NCBI GenBank assembly: GCA_036566925.1
Contig: DATCVI010000064.1
Coordinates: 1 to 19,460 of the forward strand
Direction: 5' to 3'
Length of the DNA: 19,460 nt
DNA from: Stenotrophomonas_A sp036566925
GTDB taxonomy: Bacteria > Pseudomonadota > Gammaproteobacteria > Xanthomonadales > Xanthomonadaceae
A program made the translations under genes and the position numbers. The stretch's first letter is position 1; every line of letters begins with the position of its first letter. Below the pieces are notes generated by a model. It was given only the letters and a program-made list of their open reading frames with translations, ran no database searches and was not told the DNA's origin. Of the stretch, positions 6,864 through 17,032 are shown piece by piece.

Positions 6864-7964
6864 ATGACCGACCTGCTTGCCGCCACCCTCGCGCACCTGG
6901 AAAAACTGGTGTCCTTCGACACCCGCAATCCGCCGCGCGCCATTGCCGCCGAGGGCGGCATCTTCGACTACCTGCGTGCCCACCTGCCGGGGTTCCAGGT
7001 CGAAGTGGTCGATCACGGCGCCGGCGCGGTCAGCCTGTACGCGGTGCGGGGTACACCGAAGTACCTGTTCAACGTGCACCTGGACACCGTGCCCGATTCG
7101 CCGCACTGGAGCGCCGACCCGCATCGGATGCGTCGCCTCGAAGATCGCGTGGTGGGCCTGGGCGTATGCGACATCAAGGGCGCCGCGGCCGCGCTGGTCG
7201 CGGCGGCCAATGCCGGCGAGGGCGATGCCGCGTTCCTGTTTTCCAGCGACGAGGAGGCCAACGATCCGCGCTGCATTGCGGCCTTTCTCGCGCGTGGCCT
7301 TGCCTATGAGGCGGTGCTGGTGGCCGAGCCGACGATGGGCGAGGCGGTACTGGCCCATCGCGGCATCAGCTCGGTGCTGATGCGGTTCCAGGGCCGGGCA
7401 GGGCATGCGTCGGGCAAGCAAGACCCAGCGGCCAGTGCGCTGCACCAGGCGGTGCGCTGGGGCGAACGCGCCCTCGGCCATGTCGATTCGCTCGCCCATG
7501 CGCGGTTCGGCGGCCTGACCGGTTTGCGCTTCAACATCGGTCGCATCGAAGGCGGCATCAAGGCCAACATGATTGCCCCCGCCGCCGAGCTGCGCTTCGG
7601 CTTCCGGCCGCTGCCATCGATGGACGTTGACGATCTGCTGGCCACGTTCGCCGGTTTCGCCGAGCCGGCGGCGGCGCATTTCGAAGAAACATTCCGCGGC
7701 CCCAGCCTGCCTTCCGGTGACATTGCCCGGGCCGAGGAGCGCCGCCTGGCCGCGCGCGATGTCGCCGATGCGCTCGACCTGCCGATCGGCAACGCGGTCG
7801 ATTTCTGGACCGAAGCCTCGTTGTTTTCCGCCGGCGGCTACACCGCGCTGGTCTACGGGCCGGGCGACATCGCCCAAGCCCACACCGCCGACGAATGGGT
7901 GACGCTGGCGCAGTTGCAGCGTTACGCCGATTCGGTTGATCGCATCATCAACGGCGCTCGTTGA
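6864..7964 (+). CDS. argE: N-acetylcitrulline/acetylornithine deacetylase
   Basis: This is an M20-family metallohydrolase. In this pathway it most likely removes acetate from N-acetylcitrulline, the product of the neighbouring ArgF', to give citrulline for ArgG; the Xanthomonas homologue has been described as an acetylcitrulline deacetylase. The 366-residue protein shows N-V-H-L-D-T-V-P (His72, Asp74), D-I-K-G (Asp103, bridging metals) and S-D-E-E (Glu130 as general base, Glu131). V-A-E-P-T (Glu155) and the C-terminal His in A-H-T-A-D-E-W-V complete the set of metal and active-site positions. I chose the ATG at 6864 because MTDLLAATLAHLEKLVSFDT is a natural M20 start. A GTG at 6828, overlapping the previous stop, would add 12 residues and cannot be excluded. 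Confidence 0.94.
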   Translation: MTDLLAATLAHLEKLVSFDTRNPPRAIAAEGGIFDYLRAHLPGFQVEVVDHGAGAVSLYAVRGTPKYLFNVHLDTVPDSPHWSADPHRMRRLEDRVVGLGVCDIKGAAAALVAAANAGEGDAAFLFSSDEEANDPRCIAAFLARGLAYEAVLVAEPTMGEAVLAHRGISSVLMRFQGRAGHASGKQDPAASALHQAVRWGERALGHVDSLAHARFGGLTGLRFNIGRIEGGIKANMIAPAAELRFGFRPLPSMDVDDLLATFAGFAEPAAAHFEETFRGPSLPSGDIARAEERRLAARDVADALDLPIGNAVDFWTEASLFSAGGYTALVYGPGDIAQAHTADEWVTLAQLQRYADSVDRIINGAR

Positions 7965-7998
7965 GCGCGCCACCTCCTCCCGTCTCCTGAAGCCAGAA

Positions 7999-9324
7999 AT
8001 GTCCCCTGCCGCCCCGCACAAACAGACCCGCCAGACCATCGTGCGCCTGCTCTCGAGCATGGCCAGCGCGAAGGAAATCAGCCAATACCTCAAGCGTTTT
8101 TCGCAGCTGGACGCCAAGCGCTTCGCCGTGGTGAAGGTCGGCGGCGCGGTGCTGCGCGACGACCTGGAGGCGCTGACCTCGTCGCTGTCGTTCCTGCAGG
8201 AAGTCGGACTGACCCCGATCGTGCTGCACGGCGCCGGCCCGCAGCTGGATGCCGAGTTGTCGGCGGCCGGGATCGAGAAGCAGACCGTCAACGGCCTGCG
8301 CGTGACCTCGCCCGAAGCGCTGGCGATCGTGCGCCGGGTGTTCCAGCAGTCCAACCTCAAGCTGGTCGAGGCGCTGCAGCAGAATGGCGCGCGCGCCACT
8401 TCCATTACCGGTGGCGTGTTCGAAGCCGAGTACCTCGATCGCGATACCTATGGCCTGGTCGGCGAGGTACGCAAAGTCAACCTGGCGCCGATCGAGGCCA
8501 GCCTGCAGGCCGGCTCGATCCCGGTGATCACCAGCCTGGGCGAGACCCCGAGCGGGCAGATCCTCAACGTCAACGCCGACTTCGCCGCCAACGAGTTGGT
8601 GCGCGAGCTGCAGCCGTACAAGATCATCTTCCTCACCGGCACCGGTGGTCTGCTCGACGCCAACGGCAAGGTGATCGACTCGATCAACCTGTCCACCGAG
8701 TACGAGCACCTGATCGAGCAACCGTGGATACACGGCGGCATGAAGGTGAAGATCGAACAGATCAAGGACCTGCTGGACAAGCTGCCGCTGGAGTCGTCGG
8801 TGTCGATCACCCGGCCCGCCGACCTGGCCAAGGAACTGTTCACCCACAAGGGCTCGGGCACGCTGGTGCGGCGCGGCGAGCGCGTGCTGCGTGCGACGTC
8901 GTGGGCCGAGCTGGACCTGACGCGGCTGCAGCAGCTGATCGAGTCGAGCTTCGGCCGCACCCTGGTGCCGGACTACTTCGACAACACCCGCTTGCTGCGC
9001 GCCTATGTGAGCGAGAACTACCGCGCCGCGGTGATCCTCACCGACGAGGCCGACGGCGTCTACCTGGACAAATTCGCCGTGCTCGACGACGCGCAGGGCG
9101 AAGGCCTGGGCCGCGCGGTCTGGAACGTGATGCGCGAGGAAACCCCGCGCCTGTTCTGGCGTTCGCGCCACAACAATCCGGTCAACATCTTCTATTACGC
9201 CGAGTCCGACGGCTGCATCAAGCAGGAGAAATGGAAAGTGTTCTGGTACGGGCTGGAGAACTTCGAGCAGATCCAGCGCTGCGTCGCCCACTGCGACACC
9301 CGCACGCCGACCTTGCTGGGCTGA
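7999..9324 (+). CDS. argB/A: Bifunctional N-acetylglutamate kinase-synthase
   Basis: This is one polypeptide for the first two steps of arginine synthesis: acetyl-CoA plus glutamate to N-acetylglutamate, then phosphorylation. The 441-residue protein has an amino acid kinase domain (about 25-290) with V-K-V-G-G (45-49, Lys46) and H-G-A-G-P-Q (77-82). It is fused to a C-terminal GNAT domain (about 295-441) with Q-G-E-G-L-G at 366-371 for acetyl-CoA, and with R-S-R-H-N-N-P and FYYAESDG. This architecture matches the Xanthomonas campestris fused enzyme, which is closer to vertebrate NAGS than to E. coli ArgA. The ATG at 7999 lies 34 bases after argE. An upstream in-frame ATG at 7936 would overlap argE and add an unlikely 21-residue extension. 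Feedback inhibition by arginine is known for the family. Confidence 0.95.
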   Translation: MSPAAPHKQTRQTIVRLLSSMASAKEISQYLKRFSQLDAKRFAVVKVGGAVLRDDLEALTSSLSFLQEVGLTPIVLHGAGPQLDAELSAAGIEKQTVNGLRVTSPEALAIVRRVFQQSNLKLVEALQQNGARATSITGGVFEAEYLDRDTYGLVGEVRKVNLAPIEASLQAGSIPVITSLGETPSGQILNVNADFAANELVRELQPYKIIFLTGTGGLLDANGKVIDSINLSTEYEHLIEQPWIHGGMKVKIEQIKDLLDKLPLESSVSITRPADLAKELFTHKGSGTLVRRGERVLRATSWAELDLTRLQQLIESSFGRTLVPDYFDNTRLLRAYVSENYRAAVILTDEADGVYLDKFAVLDDAQGEGLGRAVWNVMREETPRLFWRSRHNNPVNIFYYAESDGCIKQEKWKVFWYGLENFEQIQRCVAHCDTRTPTLLG

Positions 9325-9327
9325 GCC

Positions 9328-9935
9328 ATGACACTGGACCTACTGCCTGCCGACTGGCGCGACGCGCCGACATTGCGCGGCCAGCACGCCACGCTTGAAC
9401 CCCTGCGTGTCGAGCATGTCGGCGAACTGCGCGCGGCGCTGGGCGAAGGCGAGTTGTCGCGTCTCTGGTACACCAACGTGCCGGCGCCGGCGCAAGCCGA
9501 GGCCTACGTCCAAGCGGCGTTGCGCATGCAGGCCGAGGGCACGGCGCTGCCGTTCGTGGTCCGCAATGCCGCCGGCCACGTGGTTGGCAGTACCCGCTAC
9601 TACGACCTGGCGGCGGACGTGCCGCGGTTGTCGATCGGCTACACCTGGTATGCACCTTCGGTGCAGCGCACCGGCCTGAACACCGAAACCAAGCTGATGT
9701 TGCTGGCGCACGCGTTCGAGCAGCTGGGCTGCATCAGCGTGGTGTTCGAGACCAGCTGGTTCAACCATGCCTCGCGCACCGCCATCGCCCGCCTCGGCGC
9801 CAAGCAGGATGGCGTGCTGCGCGGGCACAAGCGCCACGCCGATGGCAGCATCCGCGATACCGTGATCTTCTCCCTTCTCGCCTCGGAATGGCCGGCCGCG
9901 CGCCGGCACCTGCGGTTCCGCCTGGAAGCCAACGC

Positions 9936-9939
<4 letters not shown>
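9328..9939 (+). CDS. RimJ/RimL-type GNAT acetyltransferase
   Basis: This 203-residue protein belongs to the large RimJ/RimL branch of GNAT enzymes, which acetylate protein N-termini or small amines. Typical features are the early THE-L-like segment LRGQHATLEPLRVEH, the CoA-loop region W-Y-A-P-S-V-Q-R-T-G-L-N (107-118) and N-H-A-S-R-T-A-I-A-R-L-G-A. The closing D-G-S-I-R-D-T-V-I-F-S-L-L pattern is also family-typical. The gene starts 3 bases after argB/A, and its TGA overlaps the argC ATG (ATGA), so it is embedded in the operon by translational coupling. The substrate is unknown; a role near acetylglutamate metabolism is suggested only by position. The CoA-binding loop lacks the classical G-x-G, as is common in this branch. 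Confidence 0.85.
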
Positions 9940-10886
<947 letters not shown>

Positions 10887-10890
10887 CCTG

Positions 10891-10947
10891 TAGGAGCGGC
10901 TTCAGCCGCGACCTGAACCCATCCGGTCGCGGCTGAAGCCGCTCCCA
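10891..10947. repeat. REP-type palindrome between argC and argH
   Basis: Arms at 10891-10913 and 10925-10947 are inverted repeats matching at 22 of 23 positions (mismatch at 10892/10946), with an 11-base loop. The core GGAGCGGCTTCAGCCGCGAC is the widespread REP motif of pseudomonads and xanthomonads. Such elements are usually intergenic and act as 3' mRNA stabilisers or partial terminators. Here it sits inside the presumed operon, in the 87-base gap before argH. No T-run follows, so read-through is expected. Confidence 0.9.
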
Positions 10948-10973
10948 CAAGAAGCCCCACCCAAGAGGCCCAC

Positions 10974-12269
10974 ATGACCAATCTCCTCTGGCAGAAACCC
11001 GGCGTCGCGGTCGACGCGCAGATCCAGCGCTTCCTGGCCGGTGACGACGTCATCCTGGACCGCGAGTTCTTCCTTCACGATATCCAGGCCAGCAAGGCGC
11101 ACGCCGAAGGCCTGCAGCACATCGGCATTCTTTCGGCCGACGAACTGGCCGGCCTGCTGGTCGAACTCGACACGCTGGCCGCCGATTGGCGCGCCGGCAA
11201 CTTCGTGCTCGACGAGCAGTACGAAGATGGTCATTCGGCGATCGAGGCGCGCCTGACCGAGCGCCTGGGCGATGCCGGGCGCAAGATCCACACCGGCCGC
11301 AGCCGCAACGACCAAGTGCTCGTGGCCACGCGCCTTTGGCTCAAGGAAAAGCTGGCGCGGGTAGCCGAACTCAGCGCCCAGGCGGCGCGCGTGGCGCTGG
11401 ACCGCGCCGCCGCCGAGCGCGCGCTGCCGCTGCCCGGCTATACCCATATCCAGCGTGCGGTGGTGTCTTCGGCCGGGATGTGGTGGGCGGGCTGGGCCGA
11501 AGCCTTCATCGACGATGCCGTTCGCGCCACCGATACCCTCAAGCTTATCGACGCCAATCCGCTCGGCACCGCCGCCGGCTACGGCGTCAACCTGCCGCTG
11601 GACCGCGACCACACCACTGCGGCGCTTGGCTTCGCGCGCCTGCAGGTGTCGCCGATCTACGCCCAGCTTTCGCGCGGCAAGTTCGAAATGGCGGCGCTCG
11701 AAGCGCTCGGCAGCGCGACCCTGGACCTGCGCCGGATCGCCTGGGACCTGTCGCTTTTCACCAGCGCCGAGTACGGCTTCGTCGCGCTGCCGGCGCAATA
11801 CACCACCGGCAGCTCGATCATGCCGAACAAGCGCAATCCCGACGTGATCGAGTTGATGCGCGCCACCCACGCCAGCGTGGCGGCGGCCCGTACCGAGATC
11901 GAACAGTTGCTGTCGCTGCCTTCGGGCTACCACCGCGACCTGCAAGCGTCCAAGGGCGCGATCTTCCATGGCTTCGGCCGCGGCCTGGCGGCGCTGGAGC
12001 TGTTGCCGGCGCTGTTGGCGAACCTGGAGTGGCGCGAAGACCGCCTGCGCGCGGCGATCGACTCGGGCATGTATGCCACCGATGTCGCAGTCGAGGCCGC
12101 AGTGGCCGGCGTGCCGTTCCGCGAGGCGTACAAGGCCGCCGCGGCCAGCGCCGACAGCGCGGGGCAGGGCCGCACGCCGGAAGGCAGTCTGGCGGCTCGG
12201 GTGTCGCCGGGTGCGGCGGCCGACCTGCGCCTGGACGCATTGCAGGCGCGCTGGCAGGCGCTGGGCTGA
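10974..12269 (+). CDS. argH: Argininosuccinate lyase
   Basis: ArgH splits argininosuccinate into arginine and fumarate, the last pathway step; it acts as a cytoplasmic homotetramer. The 431-residue protein shows the D-G-H-S-A-I-E (about 83-89) and T-G-R-S-R-N-D-Q-V segments. The family signature G-S-S-I-M-P-N-K-R-N-P starts at residue 279 and carries the catalytic serine (280/281). It is somewhat shorter than the E. coli protein (457), with the difference mainly at the C-terminus. The ATG at 10974 follows AAGAGG at good distance. It is separated from argC by the REP palindrome and followed after 10 bases by a YciI-like gene. Confidence 0.96.
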   Translation: MTNLLWQKPGVAVDAQIQRFLAGDDVILDREFFLHDIQASKAHAEGLQHIGILSADELAGLLVELDTLAADWRAGNFVLDEQYEDGHSAIEARLTERLGDAGRKIHTGRSRNDQVLVATRLWLKEKLARVAELSAQAARVALDRAAAERALPLPGYTHIQRAVVSSAGMWWAGWAEAFIDDAVRATDTLKLIDANPLGTAAGYGVNLPLDRDHTTAALGFARLQVSPIYAQLSRGKFEMAALEALGSATLDLRRIAWDLSLFTSAEYGFVALPAQYTTGSSIMPNKRNPDVIELMRATHASVAAARTEIEQLLSLPSGYHRDLQASKGAIFHGFGRGLAALELLPALLANLEWREDRLRAAIDSGMYATDVAVEAAVAGVPFREAYKAAAASADSAGQGRTPEGSLAARVSPGAAADLRLDALQARWQALG

Positions 12270-12279
12270 GGGTGTGGCG

Positions 12280-12537
12280 ATGAAGCACTATCTGGTCATG
12301 GCGATGCGCAAGCCGGGTTTCAGCGAGGCGGTGATCCAGCCGCACCGCGATTTCCTCGCCGCGCTGCGCGCCCAGGACAAGCTGCTGCTGACCGGCGGCT
12401 TTGCCGATGGCAGTGGCGGTGCCTATGTGCTGCAGCACGTGGCCAGCCTGGCGCAGGCGCAGGCGCTGGTGGCAGGCGATCCGCTGGTGCTGCAGGATGC
12501 TTCCGAGTTGACCGTGTACGAATGGAATACCCACTGA
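12280..12537 (+). CDS. YciI-like family protein
   Basis: This 85-residue protein belongs to the YciI superfamily, small alpha/beta-barrel dimers of mostly unknown function. Features are a starting strand MKHYLVMAMRKPG, the conserved His22 in P-H-R-D-F-L, the T-G-G-F-A-D-G-S-G-G-A-Y loop (Asp43), and D-P-L-V with a final strand LTVYEW. Family members have been suggested as dehydratases or chlorocatechol-pathway helpers, but no activity can be assigned here. It starts 10 bases after argH with GAGG at 12268-12271 as ribosome site and precedes proB by 19 bases, so it is part of the arg-pro transcript. Confidence 0.85.
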   Translation: MKHYLVMAMRKPGFSEAVIQPHRDFLAALRAQDKLLLTGGFADGSGGAYVLQHVASLAQAQALVAGDPLVLQDASELTVYEWNTH

Positions 12538-12556
12538 GTTCCTTACGGATATCACG

Positions 12557-13723
12557 ATGACCGACCCCGTCGCGCCCTTGGCCACCCCCTTCGTCGAACA
12601 GGGGCTGCCGCCGTGGCGGCGGGCGGTGCTCAAGGTCGGCAGCAGTTTGCTCGCCGCCGATGGCGGCGGTCTGTCGCCGCGCTATGCGCTGGGATTGGCG
12701 CAGTTCGTCTCGACCCATGTGGGCGCCGGTCGCGAAGTGGTGATCGTCTCCTCCGGCGCGGTTGCCGCCGGCCGCGCGATCCTGCCGCGTGCGGCCGAGC
12801 AAGGCGCGGCGATGGCCGCGCGCCAGGCGCTGGCCGCGCTCGGCCAGGCGCAGTTGATGGCGCTGTGGCAACGCTTTTTCGAGCGCCCGGTGGCGCAGGT
12901 GCTGCTCACCCACGACGACCTGCGCAACCGCCGCCGCTATCTCAACGCGCGCGCCACCCTCAATGAACTGCTGCGCCTGGGCGCGCTGCCGGTGGTGAAC
13001 GAGAACGACACCGTCTCGGTCGACGAACTCAAGCTTGGCGACAACGACAACCTGGCCGCGATCGTCGCCGCCCTGGTCGATGCCGATGCGCTGTTCATCG
13101 CCACCGATATCGACGGCCTCTACAGCACCGATCCGCGCCAGAACCCCGATGCGCTGCCGGTCAATGAAGTGCGCGAGCTCGATGCCGGCATTCTCGCCAT
13201 GGCCGGCGGCAGCGGCAGCGCCGGGGTCGGCACCGGCGGCATGCGCACCAAGCTGGAAGCGGCCGCCAAGGCCGGCGCGGCCGGCATCGAAACCTATCTG
13301 TTCAACGGCCGCAGCAGCGAAGTGCTGCGCGCGCTCGGGCACGACCGCCTGCGCGGCACGCGCTTGCACCCCGGGCGCACCCGCATCGCCGCGCGCAAGT
13401 ACTGGCTGCGGCACGCGCCGGTGGAGCCGGGCGCAATCCTGGTCGACGCCGGCGCGGCGCATGCGTTGGCCGAGAAGGGCGCCTCGCTGTTGCCGGGCGG
13501 GGTGACCGCGGCCGAAGGCGACTTCCGCCGCGGCGACATGGTCGAGATCCGCACCCGCCAGGACGGCATCGAGCGCAGCGTGGCCCGTGGCGTCAGCCAG
13601 TATTCGGCGCAGGACGTACGTCGCCTGGCCGGTCGCCATTCGCGCGACATCGAATCGGTGCTCGGCTACAACTACGGCGAGAACGTCGTTCACCGCGACG
13701 ACCTGGTGTTGTTGCCCGCCTGA
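12557..13723 (+). CDS. proB: Glutamate 5-kinase
   Basis: ProB phosphorylates glutamate at the gamma carboxyl, the first step of proline synthesis. The 388-residue protein has an amino acid kinase domain with V-L-K-V-G-S-S-L (about 24-31), V-S-S-G-A-V-A-A-G, N-E-N-D-T-V-S and L-G-D-N-D-N-L-A. The I-D-G-L-Y-S-T-D-P segment is also typical. It ends in a C-terminal PUA domain (from about 290, A-I-L-V-D-A-G-A). Family members are inhibited by proline. The ATG at 12557 is the natural start, with only a weak ribosome site (ACGGAT). The first 15 residues (TDPVAPLATPFVEQG) precede the kinase fold and look like a disordered tail. proA follows after 18 bases, the usual partner for handing over the labile glutamyl phosphate. 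Confidence 0.96.
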   Translation: MTDPVAPLATPFVEQGLPPWRRAVLKVGSSLLAADGGGLSPRYALGLAQFVSTHVGAGREVVIVSSGAVAAGRAILPRAAEQGAAMAARQALAALGQAQLMALWQRFFERPVAQVLLTHDDLRNRRRYLNARATLNELLRLGALPVVNENDTVSVDELKLGDNDNLAAIVAALVDADALFIATDIDGLYSTDPRQNPDALPVNEVRELDAGILAMAGGSGSAGVGTGGMRTKLEAAAKAGAAGIETYLFNGRSSEVLRALGHDRLRGTRLHPGRTRIAARKYWLRHAPVEPGAILVDAGAAHALAEKGASLLPGGVTAAEGDFRRGDMVEIRTRQDGIERSVARGVSQYSAQDVRRLAGRHSRDIESVLGYNYGENVVHRDDLVLLPA

Positions 13724-13741
13724 CCCTATCGGGAAATCCGC

Positions 13742-14995
<1,254 letters not shown>

Positions 14996-15123
14996 TCGGA
15001 ATGCATCGCATTGCGGGAGGGGTGCCATTGGTAATGCCCCCATTTTGTGATTCAAAACGTCATCCGCCGGCGCGGCGGGTGCATCATCCAGGATCAACAT
15101 CACCGACCCTCGGAGCCCGCCTG
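14996..15123. other. Intergenic region between proA and ester hydrolase
   Basis: This 128-base gap holds no gene. It contains a GC hairpin (CCGCC 15065-15069 with GGCGG 15075-15079) and a GGAG ribosome site at 15112-15115 for the next gene. AT-rich patches (TTGGTA, TTCAAA) might belong to a promoter, but none fits the consensus well enough to call. Confidence 0.5.
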
Positions 15124-17031
15124 ATGCGCCGCCGTACCCTGTGCTTCGCCGTCCTTGCCCTGGCCATGAGCCAGGCCATGGCCCAGACCTCGCCGATGAC
15201 GCCGGATATCACCGGCAAGAAGTTCGAAGCGCCTACCGCGGCCAATGACTACGTCAAGCGCGAAGTCATGATCCCGATGCGCGATGGCGTCAAGCTGCAC
15301 ACCGTGATCGTGGTTCCCAAGGGCGCCCAGGGCGCGCCGATCCTGCTGACGCGTACGCCTTACGATGCCGATGGCCGTGCCGCGCGCTCGAACTCGCCGC
15401 ACATGAAGGACCTGCTGCCGCAGGGCGACGATGTGTTCGTCGAGGGCGGGTATATCCGCGTGTTCCAGGACATCCGCGGCAAGTACGGCTCGGAAGGCGA
15501 CTACGTCATGACCCGGCCGCTGCGCGGGACGCTCAACAAGACCAAGGTCGATCACGCGACCGATGCGTGGGACACGATCGATTGGCTGGTCAAGCACCTG
15601 CCCGAGTCCAACGGCAAGGTCGGCATGATCGGCTCGTCCTACGAGGGCTTCACCGTGGTGATGGCGCTGACCGATCCGCACCCGGCGTTGAAAGTGGCCG
15701 CGCCGGAGAGCCCGATGATCGATGGCTGGATGGGCGACGACTGGCTCAATTACGGCGCTTTCCGCCAGGTCAATTTCGATTACTTCACCGGCCAGCTGAC
15801 CAAGCGCGGCAAGGGTACTTCGATCGCGCGCGAAGGCTACGACGACTACAGCAATTTCCTGAGCGCCGGTTCGGCCGGCGATTTCGCCAAGGCGTCCGGG
15901 GTCGACCAGTTGCCGTGGTGGCACAAGCTCAGCGAGCACCCGGCCTACGACTCCTACTGGCAGGAACAGGCGCTGGACAAGGTGATGGCGCGCACGCCGC
16001 TGAAAGTCCCGACGATGTGGCTGCAAGGCTTGTGGGACCAGGAAGATATGTATGGCGCCAACCACAGCTACTTGGCGATGGAGGGGCGCGATGCCGGCAA
16101 CGACAAGAATTACCTGGTGATGGGGCCGTGGCGGCACAGCCAGGTGAATTACGACGGCAGCTCGCTGGGCGCGCTGCAGTTCGATGGCGATACCGCGCAC
16201 CAGTTCCGCCGCGATGTGCTCAAGCCGTTCTTCGACCAATACCTGGTGGACGGCGCGCCAAAGGCCGAGACGCCGCCGGTGCTGGTCTACAACACCGGCG
16301 AGAACCATTGGGACCGCCTGCAGCAGTGGCCGCGCAGTTGCGCGCAAGGTTGCGCGGCGCAGAGCAAGCCGCTGTACCTGCATGCCGGCGGGACGCTGTC
16401 GTTCCAGGCGCCGGTGGCGGGGCAGGGTGAGTATGAGGAGTACGTCTCCGACCCGGCCAAGCCGGTGCCGTTCGTGCCGCGGCCGATGCGCTTCGGCGAT
16501 CGCGATATGTGGACGACCTGGCTGGTGCACGACCAGCGCTTCGTCGACGGCCGCCCGGACGTACTGACTTATGTCAGCGAGCCGCTGACCGCACCGCTGA
16601 AGATCGGCGGCGCACCGGTGGTGAACTTGCAGGCCTCCACCAGTGGCAGCGACAGCGACTGGGTGGTCAAGCTGATCGACGTGGCGCCGGGCGAGAATGC
16701 CTCAGACCCGAAGATGGGCGGTTATGAGTTGCCGGTGTCGCTGGCGATCTTCCGTGGCCGCTATCGCGAGGGCTTCGAGACCGCCAAGCCGATCGCCAGC
16801 AACCAGGCGCTCGGCTATCGCTTCGAGCTGCCCAATGCCAACCATGTGTTCAAGCCGGGGCATCGGGTGATGGTGCAGGTGCAGTCGAGCCTGTTCCCGC
16901 TGTACGACCGCAACCCGCAGACCTTCGTGCCGAACATCTACTTCGCCAAGCCGGCCGACTACCAGAAGGCGACCCAGCGCATCTGGCACACGCCGCAGCA
17001 ACCGAGCTTCATCGAACTGCCGGTGCTGTGA
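15124..17031 (+). CDS. Secreted alpha-amino acid ester hydrolase
   Basis: The enzyme hydrolyses esters of alpha-amino acids and can transfer the acyl group to beta-lactam nuclei (ampicillin, cephalexin type). It is a member of the CocE/NonD (X-Pro dipeptidyl peptidase S15) alpha/beta-hydrolases. The 635-residue precursor has a signal peptide ending AMA before Gln21. Catalytic residues fit the Xanthomonas citri enzyme with an offset of two: Ser172 in G-S-S-Y-E-G, Asp305 in L-W-D-Q-E-D and His338 in P-W-R-H-S. The carboxylate cluster that selects the alpha-amino group is also complete (Asp206, Glu307, Asp308). A jelly-roll C-terminal domain follows. The start at 15124 has GGAG 8 bases upstream; a longer in-frame start at 15001 would mask the signal peptide. 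The natural substrate is unknown. Confidence 0.92.
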   Translation: MRRRTLCFAVLALAMSQAMAQTSPMTPDITGKKFEAPTAANDYVKREVMIPMRDGVKLHTVIVVPKGAQGAPILLTRTPYDADGRAARSNSPHMKDLLPQGDDVFVEGGYIRVFQDIRGKYGSEGDYVMTRPLRGTLNKTKVDHATDAWDTIDWLVKHLPESNGKVGMIGSSYEGFTVVMALTDPHPALKVAAPESPMIDGWMGDDWLNYGAFRQVNFDYFTGQLTKRGKGTSIAREGYDDYSNFLSAGSAGDFAKASGVDQLPWWHKLSEHPAYDSYWQEQALDKVMARTPLKVPTMWLQGLWDQEDMYGANHSYLAMEGRDAGNDKNYLVMGPWRHSQVNYDGSSLGALQFDGDTAHQFRRDVLKPFFDQYLVDGAPKAETPPVLVYNTGENHWDRLQQWPRSCAQGCAAQSKPLYLHAGGTLSFQAPVAGQGEYEEYVSDPAKPVPFVPRPMRFGDRDMWTTWLVHDQRFVDGRPDVLTYVSEPLTAPLKIGGAPVVNLQASTSGSDSDWVVKLIDVAPGENASDPKMGGYELPVSLAIFRGRYREGFETAKPIASNQALGYRFELPNANHVFKPGHRVMVQVQSSLFPLYDRNPQTFVPNIYFAKPADYQKATQRIWHTPQQPSFIELPVL

Positions 17032-17032
17032 A

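Noticed and set aside
15020..15055. Promoter for the ester hydrolase
   Set aside because: TTGGTA and TTCAAA are spaced acceptably, but the second is a poor -10 box and other choices are equally weak.
15001..15123. N-terminal extension of the ester hydrolase from the ATG at 15001
   Set aside because: It would place 41 residues before a clear signal peptide, and the ATG at 15124 has the better ribosome site.
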